From the NCBI GenBank assembly GCA_023264975.1, contig JAHFUS010000025.1, positions 1 through 51,007 on the forward strand: a DNA stretch of 51,007 nt, read 5' to 3'. Made by a program: the position numbers and the translations under genes. Numbering within the stretch: the stretch's first letter is position 1; each line of letters starts with the position of its first letter. Below are positions 24,327-31,247 of the stretch, in pieces. Below the pieces are notes generated by a model, which was not told the DNA's origin, made no database searches, and was given only the letters and a program-made list of their open reading frames with translations. The DNA comes from Actinomycetes bacterium (GTDB lineage: Bacteria > Actinomycetota > Acidimicrobiia > Acidimicrobiales > GCA-2861595).

Positions 24327-25630
24327 CAGTCGTCGTCCTCCGCCACCGCCGCCCGCACGGCGAGGGCGGTGACGGCCCGGTCGAGCAGCGCTGCGAGGCG
24401 TCCGGCGAACCCGGCCGCGACGGGCCGGGCCACGTCGCCCTCCCGCACGGCGAGGTCGAACTCGGCGCCGACCGCCCGGAGCAGCACGACGTCGTCCGGA
24501 CCGGCCACCGGGTGGGCGGTGAGGGCCAGCACCTCCCGCACCACTGTCCGGCCGCTGATCGGGACATCGATGGTGACGGGCGCAGCATCGAAGCGAGACG
24601 CCTCGTCACCCGCCGGCGGGGCCACCACCTCGGCGGCGGCCAGGTTCGCCATCCAGCCCAGGTCGGCGCGTCTGCGGTGCCGCGCCAGAGCGGCCTCCGC
24701 CGCCGGCGCCAGCAGTTCGTGCAGTCGCCTCGCCGTCAGCACCCTTCGCTCCCACTGCCGCACGGCGACACCGGTGGCGGTGCCCGCCTCCGAGCGGGCG
24801 CGCGCCGCCTCGTCCACCAGGCCGGCGCACCGCTGCGTCACCAGCGCCACCAGCAGGGACGGCTCACCGCGCCCGGCCGCGGCCAGGGCGACGCTGTAGG
24901 CGCCGGCGCAGGGCAGGGGGACATCGAAGGGGATCCCCGCCCCGCCGAGCAGCGGGACCGAGGCGAGCACCCTGGCCACTCGCCCGTTCCCGGCCGCGAA
25001 TGGCCCCACGTGGGTCACGGCGTGCAGCGAGTACGCGGCCCGGGAAACGGCATCGAGGGCACCGAACGCCTCACTCCCGACGGCCGCCGCCAGGGCCGCC
25101 ATCTCGGAGGCGACCAGGTCGACCGGCGCGAAGACCAGCCGGTCGCCGGTGGCCGTGGAGGCATCGTTCGGGTGGTGCTTGTAGTCCCCGTGCCCGAGCA
25201 CGTGGTCGTGAACCCCGTGGATGCCGGGCACCGGATGAGTGACCTGGGGGGCGCACGCCACCGCGTGCACCTGCCGGATCCACGTCTCGGTGGCGGGTAC
25301 CCCGGCGGCGGCCGCGTCACGGGCCAGCACCAGGGCGTCGTGGACCGCCAGCACATGGGGCGCCGCCACCGCGCCGCACGACCCGGCCCGCACCACACCG
25401 GCGAGCAAGCCCGACGCCACGTCCTCGTCGCCGTCATACAGGCCGGCCAGGGCGCCCGACCGGTAGGCGGCGGCCAGCAGCATCCCCTGGTGCACCATGT
25501 CCGCCCACGCCGGAGCCTGGTGCGCCAGCGCACGAAGCCGCCCGGCGGCGGCGGCCGGCGCATCCTCCCCCGCAGGCGGCCATCCGCCCGGACCGCCGAG
25601 GGGCGAGTAGGCGTCGGGACCTGGGCTCAT
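24326..25630 (-). CDS. Fic-domain protein with degenerate active site
   Basis: 434 residues from ATG 25630. The Fic core lies at about 110–230, with the flap GDYKHHPND and the motif region THVGPFAAGNGRVAR at 206–220. The family consensus is HPFxDGNGRxxR. Here the residue before PF is Gly, with a His two residues earlier, and the acidic Mg2+ ligand is Ala. GNGRxxR, which binds the phosphates, is intact. Fic enzymes add AMP or similar groups to target proteins; this one may bind nucleotide but be slow or inactive. The long helical C-terminus includes a winged-helix-like part (LGWMANLAAAEVVAPP). It is co-translated with the hemolysin-III gene. Confidence 0.75.
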   Translation of the reverse strand: MSPGPDAYSPLGGPGGWPPAGEDAPAAAAGRLRALAHQAPAWADMVHQGMLLAAAYRSGALAGLYDGDEDVASGLLAGVVRAGSCGAVAAPHVLAVHDALVLARDAAAAGVPATETWIRQVHAVACAPQVTHPVPGIHGVHDHVLGHGDYKHHPNDASTATGDRLVFAPVDLVASEMAALAAAVGSEAFGALDAVSRAAYSLHAVTHVGPFAAGNGRVARVLASVPLLGGAGIPFDVPLPCAGAYSVALAAAGRGEPSLLVALVTQRCAGLVDEAARARSEAGTATGVAVRQWERRVLTARRLHELLAPAAEAALARHRRRADLGWMANLAAAEVVAPPAGDEASRFDAAPVTIDVPISGRTVVREVLALTAHPVAGPDDVVLLRAVGAEFDLAVREGDVARPVAAGFAGRLAALLDRAVTALAVRAAVAEDDD

Positions 25631-25792
25631 GGCCTCATGCTGCAAGCCCCCGGTCAGGGCTCTTGCTTGATCACACGTTGCACTCCCCCCTGCTGGTAAG
25701 CGGGAGGGATCGGGCCCAGGGTGACCAGCGCCCGGATCTTCACCACGACGTCACCGATGCCGGGCACTGCGGTGTCCCCTCTCGCCGGCTAG

Positions 25793-26761
25793 CTAGCGGG
25801 TCTTGGTCGCCTTCTTGGCTGCCTTGGTTGCCTTGGCTGCCTTGGTTGCCTTGGTTGCCTTGGTTGCCTTGGTTGCCTTGGTGGCGGTGGCCTCCGCCGC
25901 GGCGGGTGCCTTGGCCGGCTTCTTGACCGCCTTCTTGACCGCCTTCTTGGTGGCCTTGGCCGCCTTCCTAGCGGGCGTCGCCTCGACCGCGTAGATCGCC
26001 CAGAAGTCCTGGGCCAGACCGGGGTCGGTGAGGTAGCCGTACGGCATGGTGCAGTACCCGTCGTCGCCCCAGCCGGCGCCCCACGAGTTGCGCACGAGGA
26101 AGCGCTGGGTGGCGTCGTCGTAGCCCACTGCGAGCACGGCGTGGCCACCCAGGAGCTTCTCGCCGCGCGGAGGAAGGGGGACGACACCGGTCTTGGCCAC
26201 GTCCTGGCTCTGGAAGCTCTCGTAGACCGAGAACCCGAAGACGACCGGCGTGCCGCTGGCCAGGGCGCCTTTGAGCTGGTGCAGGCTGGTGTTGAGCACC
26301 CGCCGGTACACGAGCGCCTGGTTCTTGAGCGCCTCGGTGTAACACGGCCGCGTCGGCTTCACCGTGAACTGGGTGATGTCGTAGGGCCACATGTCCTCGG
26401 GGCAGACCCCGGCCTTGGCCACGCTCTTCACACCGTCGCGGATCATGGCGCCGCTGTCGGTATCGACCGTGCCGAGCATGACCCGCTCGTTGTAGTAGAC
26501 GAACAGCCGGGAGGGCATGAAGTCCTTGCTCTTCTGGGACTTCTGCAGGTACTGGAAGGCTGCGTTGATGGCGTTGGCCGTGCAGCTACCCAGCGCGCCC
26601 TGGTCGTACACGGGCGGGCAACCCGGCCGCAGGTCGACCTTGGACGGCATGTCGTCGAGGACGGCCTGGGGCGCCGAGAACAGGTGGTCCCTGGCGTCGG
26701 GCAGGTCTGGTATCCACCCGAACCGCTGCACTGTCCGAGGCGTGATGGTGTTGTCGGCCAT
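25793..26761 (-). CDS. papain-like (C1A) cysteine peptidase with Lys/Ala-rich tail
   Basis: 322 residues from ATG 26761. The catalytic set is complete: Gln54 and Cys60 in DQGALGSCTANAINAAF, His207 in GGHAVLAVGYDD, Asn225 in VRNSWGAGWGDDGY. The N-terminus (RFGWIPDLPDARDHLFS) is the short prosegment-like start typical of bacterial C1A enzymes of this branch. There is no signal peptide, so the enzyme is probably cytoplasmic. From about residue 263 a tail rich in Lys, Ala and Thr (KKAVKKAVKKPAK, then KATKA repeats) resembles histone H1-like tails and could bind DNA or other polyanions. The gene follows a chagasin-like inhibitor gene by 28 bases. Confidence 0.9.
   Translation of the reverse strand: MADNTITPRTVQRFGWIPDLPDARDHLFSAPQAVLDDMPSKVDLRPGCPPVYDQGALGSCTANAINAAFQYLQKSQKSKDFMPSRLFVYYNERVMLGTVDTDSGAMIRDGVKSVAKAGVCPEDMWPYDITQFTVKPTRPCYTEALKNQALVYRRVLNTSLHQLKGALASGTPVVFGFSVYESFQSQDVAKTGVVPLPPRGEKLLGGHAVLAVGYDDATQRFLVRNSWGAGWGDDGYCTMPYGYLTDPGLAQDFWAIYAVEATPARKAAKATKKAVKKAVKKPAKAPAAAEATATKATKATKATKATKAAKATKAAKKATKTR
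25821..25883 (-). repeat. 9-bp tandem repeat (7 units) in the protease tail
   Basis: Seven units of GCCTTGGTT or one-base variants, in frame, encode the KAT/KAA repeats of the protease tail. Unit number is likely to vary between strains. Confidence 0.8.
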
Positions 26762-26784
26762 GTTGACGTACCCGCTTTCTGTCG

Positions 26785-26802
26785 GCGCCCTAGGTAGGGC
26801 GC
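26785..26802 (-). promoter_or_regulatory. intercistronic hairpin between inhibitor and protease
   Basis: GCGCCC (26785–26790), loop TAGGTA, GGGCGC (26797–26802); inner bases can extend the stem. It overlaps the stop codon of the inhibitor gene and lies 23 bases before the protease ATG. It may lower protease expression relative to inhibitor. Confidence 0.45.
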
Positions 26803-27089
26803 ACGGTCACCCGAATGGACTGCCCGTCGCCGCCGCCCGAGGTCTCCCACGACCGCCGTTGCGCGAGGCGGACGTCGACGCTTCCCGGCCGCACGGCCCT
26901 GACGGTGGCCACGTCGCCGCGCCACCCACCCTCTGTCACGTCACCCTCCGCGTAGTCGGTGGCCGCCTCGACGATCCCGTCGTCACCAACGACATCGGCG
27001 TGCCACCGGTACCCGCCGCCTGATAGGTCGAGCTGCGCGGTCCAGGTCTCGCCGACCGCCAACTCGAGCTCTCGGGGCAGTTCCGCCAT
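26790..27089 (-). CDS. chagasin-like (I42) cysteine-protease inhibitor
   Basis: 99 residues from ATG 27089, with GAGGGA upstream. The β-sandwich inhibitor pattern is visible: VGETWTAQLDLSGGGYRW in place of the NPTTGYxW loop, a middle loop after ATDYAEGDV, and the third loop LAQRRSWE in place of RPWE, ending SIRVTVRP. Chagasins block papain-like enzymes by inserting these three loops in the active site. No signal peptide is present, matching the adjacent protease gene. It is the first gene of a two-gene operon with its likely target. The loops differ from consensus, so inhibition needs testing. Confidence 0.75.
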   Translation of the reverse strand: MAELPRELELAVGETWTAQLDLSGGGYRWHADVVGDDGIVEAATDYAEGDVTEGGWRGDVATVRAVRPGSVDVRLAQRRSWETSGGGDGQSIRVTVRPT

Positions 27090-27211
27090 GCAGGTCCCTC
27101 GGCCGGGCCGGTTCGCGAACGCCAGGAGTGTACGGGTTCTTCCGCCTCCGTTCCACAGGGACGGGGGCTACGGGGCGGGCGGCAGGGACGGCCCCGATGG
27201 CCGGCGGTCGG

Positions 27212-27217
27212 TAGCCT
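27212..27217 (+). promoter_or_regulatory. candidate −10 (TAGCCT) of the aminotransferase gene
   Basis: TAGCCT ends 7 bases before ATG 27225. Confidence 0.4.
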
Positions 27218-27224
27218 CGGCTAC

Positions 27225-28649
27225 ATGGTTGGGACCGCTCCTGCATCCGGCGGAATCCCCGCGGTTGCGGGCGGCCTCCCCATGGCGCTGGTGGGCGACG
27301 GCGGCCCGGTACCCTGCATCGACGGTGTCGACCGTCCGTACCTGAGCCTCGACGCAGCTGCATCCACGGGCGCGCTGGCGGCGGTGGCCCAGCGGGTCGC
27401 CGACTTCCTGCCGCTGTACTCGAGCGTGCACCGGGGGGCCGGGTTCCGGTCCCGCCAAGCCACCGCCGCCTACGAGCACGCCCGGGCCTCGGCTCTGGCC
27501 TTCGCCGGCCGCGAGCCGTCAGGCGGCGATGTGGCGATCATGTGCCGGAACACCACCGAGGCCATCAACCACCTCGCCTACCGCCTCCGCCTGGCACCGG
27601 ACGACGTCGTCGCCACCACGGTCATCGAGCACCACGCCAACCTCCTGCCGTGGGCCCGCGTCTGCCAACGCCGGTTCGTCGACTGCGGCGAGGACGGCAC
27701 GTTCACGGAGGACGACGTGGTCGCCGTCCTCGACGGCTCGCCCCGTCCCCGGCTGCTGGCCGTCTCCGGCGCCTCGAATGTCACCGGATGGCTGCCGCCA
27801 CTCGACGCCATCATCGAGGCGGCCCACCAGCGGGGCGTGCCCGTGCTGGTCGACGCCGCCCAGCTCGCCCCCCACGCGCCGTTGCCCCGCGCCGCCGACT
27901 TCCTGGCCTGGAGTGGCCACAAGATGTACGCCCCGTTCGGGGCCGGCGTCCTGGTCGGGCCTCTTGCCGCCTTCGAGGACGGGGACCCGTTCCTGGCCGG
28001 CGGCGGGGCGGTCGACCTGGTCGACCTCGACGAGGTGATCTGGACCGACCCGCCCGACCGGGAGGAGGCGGGGTCGCCCAACGTCGTCGGCGCCGTGGCG
28101 TTGGACGCCGCCATCGCCGCGCTCGCCGGTCTCGGCTGGCCGGCGATCCAGGAGCACGACGCGGTGCTGGCCGGTCGTATGCGGTCGTCGCTGGCCGCTG
28201 TGCCGGGCGTCCGCCTGCTCGGCCCCGACCTGTCGACGCCGACGCTCCCCTTGGCCACCTTCGTGGTGGAGGGCGTGGCCCACGCCCTGGTGGCGGCCCG
28301 ATTGAGTGCGGAGTTCGGCATCGGCGTCCGCCACGGCTGCTTCTGCGCCCACCCCTACCTGCTCCGCCTGCTCGGCCTGTCCCCCGCCGAGGTGGCCGCC
28401 TACCGGGGCGCCGTGCTGGCCGGCGACCGGCGGGAGATCCCGGGGGCGGTGCGGGCCAGCGCCAGCCTGTCGACGTCGACCGACGACGTCGACCGCCTGG
28501 TTGCCGCCGTCTCGATCATCGCGTCACAGCCGGACCCACCGGTCCCGTACGAGCAGGACCCGAGCACGGGGGACTTCTGGCCGATGGTCGACGTGCCGGG
28601 GTGGTCAGAGGGCGAACGGGGCCCGGGGTCGTCCTGCGCACGGGGGTGA
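27225..28649 (+). CDS. SufS/Csd-like class V aminotransferase (cysteine desulfurase family)
   Basis: 474 residues from ATG 27225. PLP-binding features are visible: CRNTTEAINHLAY, TVIEHHANLLPW, VLVDAAQLAPHAP, and the Schiff-base Lys233 in AWSGHKMYAPFGAG. Near the C-terminus RHGCFCAHPY supplies candidate sulfur-accepting cysteines. The enzyme probably takes sulfur from cysteine or acts on a related substrate. No suf or isc scaffold genes are nearby, so a housekeeping Fe–S role is not supported by context. About 50 extra residues follow the catalytic domain (from PPVPYEQDPSTGDFWPM). It is convergent with the TlpA gene at the end of the cox operon. Confidence 0.85.
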   Translation: MVGTAPASGGIPAVAGGLPMALVGDGGPVPCIDGVDRPYLSLDAAASTGALAAVAQRVADFLPLYSSVHRGAGFRSRQATAAYEHARASALAFAGREPSGGDVAIMCRNTTEAINHLAYRLRLAPDDVVATTVIEHHANLLPWARVCQRRFVDCGEDGTFTEDDVVAVLDGSPRPRLLAVSGASNVTGWLPPLDAIIEAAHQRGVPVLVDAAQLAPHAPLPRAADFLAWSGHKMYAPFGAGVLVGPLAAFEDGDPFLAGGGAVDLVDLDEVIWTDPPDREEAGSPNVVGAVALDAAIAALAGLGWPAIQEHDAVLAGRMRSSLAAVPGVRLLGPDLSTPTLPLATFVVEGVAHALVAARLSAEFGIGVRHGCFCAHPYLLRLLGLSPAEVAAYRGAVLAGDRREIPGAVRASASLSTSTDDVDRLVAAVSIIASQPDPPVPYEQDPSTGDFWPMVDVPGWSEGERGPGSSCARG

Positions 28650-28650
28650 C

Positions 28651-28667
28651 GCCGGCGCTCTGCCGGC
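28651..28667. terminator. small hairpin between convergent genes
   Basis: GCCGGC, loop GCTCT, GCCGGC, two bases after the aminotransferase stop. No T-run follows. Confidence 0.4.
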
Positions 28668-28731
28668 CTGGTCGATGACGCGTCGTGAAATTCGCAACGA
28701 TCCGCCGACCAGGAGGCGCCGTCGCCGGCCG

Positions 28732-29301
28732 TCAGGGTTTGTCGTCGGGAGATGCGGACGAGCTCGTGGTGGCGGCGCCGGCCGGTGCGGGGGCAAGGAG
28801 GCGGTCGAGGTCCTCCTTGCGGAGCTCCCCCACATGGCGTTCGGCGAGCCGGCCCTGGGGGTCGATCAGCACGGTGACGGGGATGCCGGGGCGGAGGGCC
28901 ACGTCGTAGGCGTCGGCGATCTTTCCCTCGGGGTCCTGGATCCCCGGCCAGGAGGCCTTCTGCTCACGCATGAAGTCAGCGGCCGGCGCAAGCTGGTCGT
29001 TGAACACCACGCCGAGCACGGCCACCTCGGTGCCGTCGACGTTGGTGCCCTCGACCTCGCGCAGCAGCGGGAACTCCCTGCGGCACGGGATGCACCACGA
29101 GGCCCAGAAGTTGAGGATCACGATGCGGCCCCGGTAGTCGACCAGGCGGACGGGCTTGCCCTGCAGGTCGACGGCGGAGAAGGTGGGCGCTGCGCCGGTG
29201 GGCGCCACCTGGTCACCCGACGGCCGGAAGGCGAACACCACACCCACGATCGCCACCGCTGCACCGGCGAGCACCAGGACGAGCCGGCGGCGGCCTTTCA
29301 C
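28732..29301 (-). CDS. TlpA/ResA-like thioredoxin, membrane-anchored
   Basis: 189 residues from GTG 29301, with AAGGGA upstream. One N-terminal membrane anchor (LVLVLAGAAVAIVGVVFAF) is followed by a thioredoxin domain with the redox motif WASWCIPCRREF and the cis-Pro loop GIPVTVLID. It faces outward and probably reduces disulfides in apo-CuA or apo-cytochrome c for oxidase assembly. It is the last gene of the leftward cox operon, 63 bases after ctaG. The C-terminus is low-complexity (ATTSSSASPDDKP). Confidence 0.88.
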   Translation of the reverse strand: MKGRRRLVLVLAGAAVAIVGVVFAFRPSGDQVAPTGAAPTFSAVDLQGKPVRLVDYRGRIVILNFWASWCIPCRREFPLLREVEGTNVDGTEVAVLGVVFNDQLAPAADFMREQKASWPGIQDPEGKIADAYDVALRPGIPVTVLIDPQGRLAERHVGELRKEDLDRLLAPAPAGAATTSSSASPDDKP

Positions 29302-29364
29302 TGGTGCACATCCCTTCGTGATGTCACACCAGCGAGTTGCTCATGGACCGGCCTCCCGGGCCGG

Positions 29365-30267
29365 TCACGGCGCGGGTGGGGCGGGGTGCGCCGGCTCGGT
29401 GTGGGCCGGCTCGGTGCGGGCCATCTCCCGTTCCACGTCGTCCCAGGTGAGCACGTCGTCGATCTCGTTCCGCTGATCCCTGGCATACCAGCGGAAGAAG
29501 GCGACGGCGATCACCCCCCAGAGCAGGAGGCCGGCGTAGACCTTCATCAGGGCGCCCGCGAGCTGCTGGTCGTCGAGGGCGGAGATCGGGAACGGCCGAG
29601 GCACGTCGGCGTAGAACTCGTAGAGCACGCCGCTGCCGAACGTGAGAAATGACGCCGGGATGGTGGGGATCACGGACTGGAGGAACACGTAGACCAGGCG
29701 CATGCCCTGCGACATCCGGGGCAGTTCGGGAACCCGGTTGAGCACCGGGAACCACATGAGGAGGGCGCTCGAGAAGATCAGCACGTGGAGTGCGGAGTGG
29801 AGCGGGTGGTTGCGCAGGGCGGCGTTGACCACCGTGGGCCAGTGGGTGAACACGATGGCCGTGTTGAAGACGACGGCGGCAGGAAGAGGTCGCGTCAGCT
29901 TGGTGAATACGAACCGGAGGCCGCGCGGGCGGGCCATCCACCGGACCAGCCAGGGCGGCAGGCCGAGGAAGATTAGCGGCGCGGCGATCAGGGTGAAGCC
30001 GATGTGCTGGGCCATGTGCACGCTGAACAGGAAGTGCTCGCCGATGTCGTGCACCGGCCAGTCGGCGTGCACCCACAGGGCGAGGACGCCGGCGCCGTAG
30101 AGCATGACCTGGCGGCGGGTCACCACCGGCTCGAATCGGCGGACCTGCGACGGCCCGATGCGCGTCACCACCAACCAGTAGCCGGCGACGAGCAGGACCA
30201 CCAGGAGCCACACGTCGGGGTGCGGGTGCCACTCCCACCCGGAAGCACCGACGTGGGCCGGTGTCAT
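29365..30267 (-). CDS. ctaG: cytochrome c oxidase assembly factor CtaG (caa3 type)
   Basis: 300 residues from ATG 30267, which overlaps the stop of the subunit IV gene by 4 bases. Seven or so helices are visible. Conserved features of the caa3_CtaG family are the His-containing segments HDIGEHFLFSVHMAQHIGF and NHPLHSALHVLIFSSALLMW, likely to bind copper for the CuB centre. Start alternatives further up run into the subunit IV gene. The C-terminus carries an acidic/Pro tail with short TEPAH repeats. Confidence 0.9.
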   Translation of the reverse strand: MTPAHVGASGWEWHPHPDVWLLVVLLVAGYWLVVTRIGPSQVRRFEPVVTRRQVMLYGAGVLALWVHADWPVHDIGEHFLFSVHMAQHIGFTLIAAPLIFLGLPPWLVRWMARPRGLRFVFTKLTRPLPAAVVFNTAIVFTHWPTVVNAALRNHPLHSALHVLIFSSALLMWFPVLNRVPELPRMSQGMRLVYVFLQSVIPTIPASFLTFGSGVLYEFYADVPRPFPISALDDQQLAGALMKVYAGLLLWGVIAVAFFRWYARDQRNEIDDVLTWDDVEREMARTEPAHTEPAHPAPPAP

Positions 30268-30602
30268 TGGAAGACGCCCAGCGTGAGCAGGTAGGCGATA
30301 TAGCAGAACGACGCCAGGACGAAGCCGGTGATGAACAGGCGGCGCAGGATCTTGTTGTCGAACTTGAGGTGCATGAAATATGCGGCGACGATGACGAACT
30401 TCACGCCCGCCAGCACGATCAGCGTGGCGTTGGTGGCCACCGTTGAGAACGACGTGTAGTACAGCCCCACCTCGACGGCCGTGATGGTGGCCAGGATGAC
30501 GGCGATCTTGATGTACTGGGCCTCGGTGGGGTGCCCGGCGTGGGCGTCGTGATCGCTCGCCTGCTCCAAGTGTTCCGTCTGTTCGGCTGCGCGGCTGCTC
30601 AT
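30264..30602 (-). CDS. cytochrome c oxidase subunit IV family protein
   Basis: 112 residues from ATG 30602. A His-rich N-terminus (SDHDAHAGHPTEAQY) is followed by three helices, the family pattern: YIKIAVILATITAVEVGLYY, ATLIVLAGVKFVIVAAYFMHLKFD and LFITGFVLASFCYIAYLLTL. FMHLKFD after the second helix is the family hallmark. It stabilises the oxidase. It lies between subunit III (12 bases) and ctaG (4-base overlap). Confidence 0.92.
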   Translation of the reverse strand: MSSRAAEQTEHLEQASDHDAHAGHPTEAQYIKIAVILATITAVEVGLYYTSFSTVATNATLIVLAGVKFVIVAAYFMHLKFDNKILRRLFITGFVLASFCYIAYLLTLGVFQ

Positions 30603-30614
30603 CGTGCGCGTCTC

Positions 30615-31247
30615 CTAGGACGGGATCAGGTAGATGACGGTGAAGATGACGATCCACACCACATCGACGAAGTGCCAGTACAGCCCAGCGATCTCGACGA
30701 CCTCTGACTTCTCCTGCGGCAGCTTGCCCCGTAGCGAGAGGTTCCACAGCGACAGCAGCATGACGATCCCGAGGGTGACGTGAACCCCGTGGAACCCGGT
30801 GAGGACGAAGAAGCTGCTGCCGAACAGGTTGGTCTTGATCGTGAGGCCCTCACGGATGAACGAGGTGAACTCGTAGACCTGGCCGGCGATGAAGCTGGCA
30901 CCGAGGAGGGCGGTGGCGACGAGCCACACCCGAAGCCTGCGGTGGTCGCCCCGCTGGATGGCGGCCAATGCCAGCACCATGGTGAGCGAGCTCATCAGGA
31001 GCACGAACGAGCTCACCGATGTGTAGGGGATGTCGTAGATGTCCTTCGGCGTGGGGCCGGACACGCTCTTGCCCCGGTAGAGGAAGTACGTCGAGATCAG
31101 GGCGCCGAACAGCAGGCACTCCGATCCGAGGAACGCCCACATGGCCAGCTTCTCGTTTGACAGCCCGGTGTTGGTGACGTGCCCGTGCCCGTCGGCATGG
31201 ACAGCCGGCGTCGCAGGGGCAGCTGCGATGTCAGTGGTCACGCTCAT
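30615..31247 (-). CDS. ctaE: cytochrome c oxidase subunit III
   Basis: 210 residues from ATG 31247. It has five helices, starting with LAMWAFLGSECLLFGALIST, then FVLLMSSLTMVLALAA, the proton-entry-side Glu region, VLTGFHGVHVTLGIVMLLSL and the last YWHFVDVVWIVIFTVIYLIP. GFHGxHV and YWHFVDxVWI are signatures of the subunit. It overlaps the end of coxI by 4 bases. Together with subunits I, II and IV it forms the terminal oxidase. Confidence 0.95.
   Translation of the reverse strand: MSVTTDIAAAPATPAVHADGHGHVTNTGLSNEKLAMWAFLGSECLLFGALISTYFLYRGKSVSGPTPKDIYDIPYTSVSSFVLLMSSLTMVLALAAIQRGDHRRLRVWLVATALLGASFIAGQVYEFTSFIREGLTIKTNLFGSSFFVLTGFHGVHVTLGIVMLLSLWNLSLRGKLPQEKSEVVEIAGLYWHFVDVVWIVIFTVIYLIPS

Noticed and set aside
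25821-25883. Short tandem repeats considered as CRISPR
   Set aside because: Units are 9 bases with no spacers and are in frame with the protease tail. No cas genes are in the window.
27225-28649. Iron–sulfur or DND phosphorothioation cluster around the SufS-like gene
   Set aside because: No suf, isc or dnd partner genes occur on either side; the neighbours are an inhibitor–protease pair and the cox operon.
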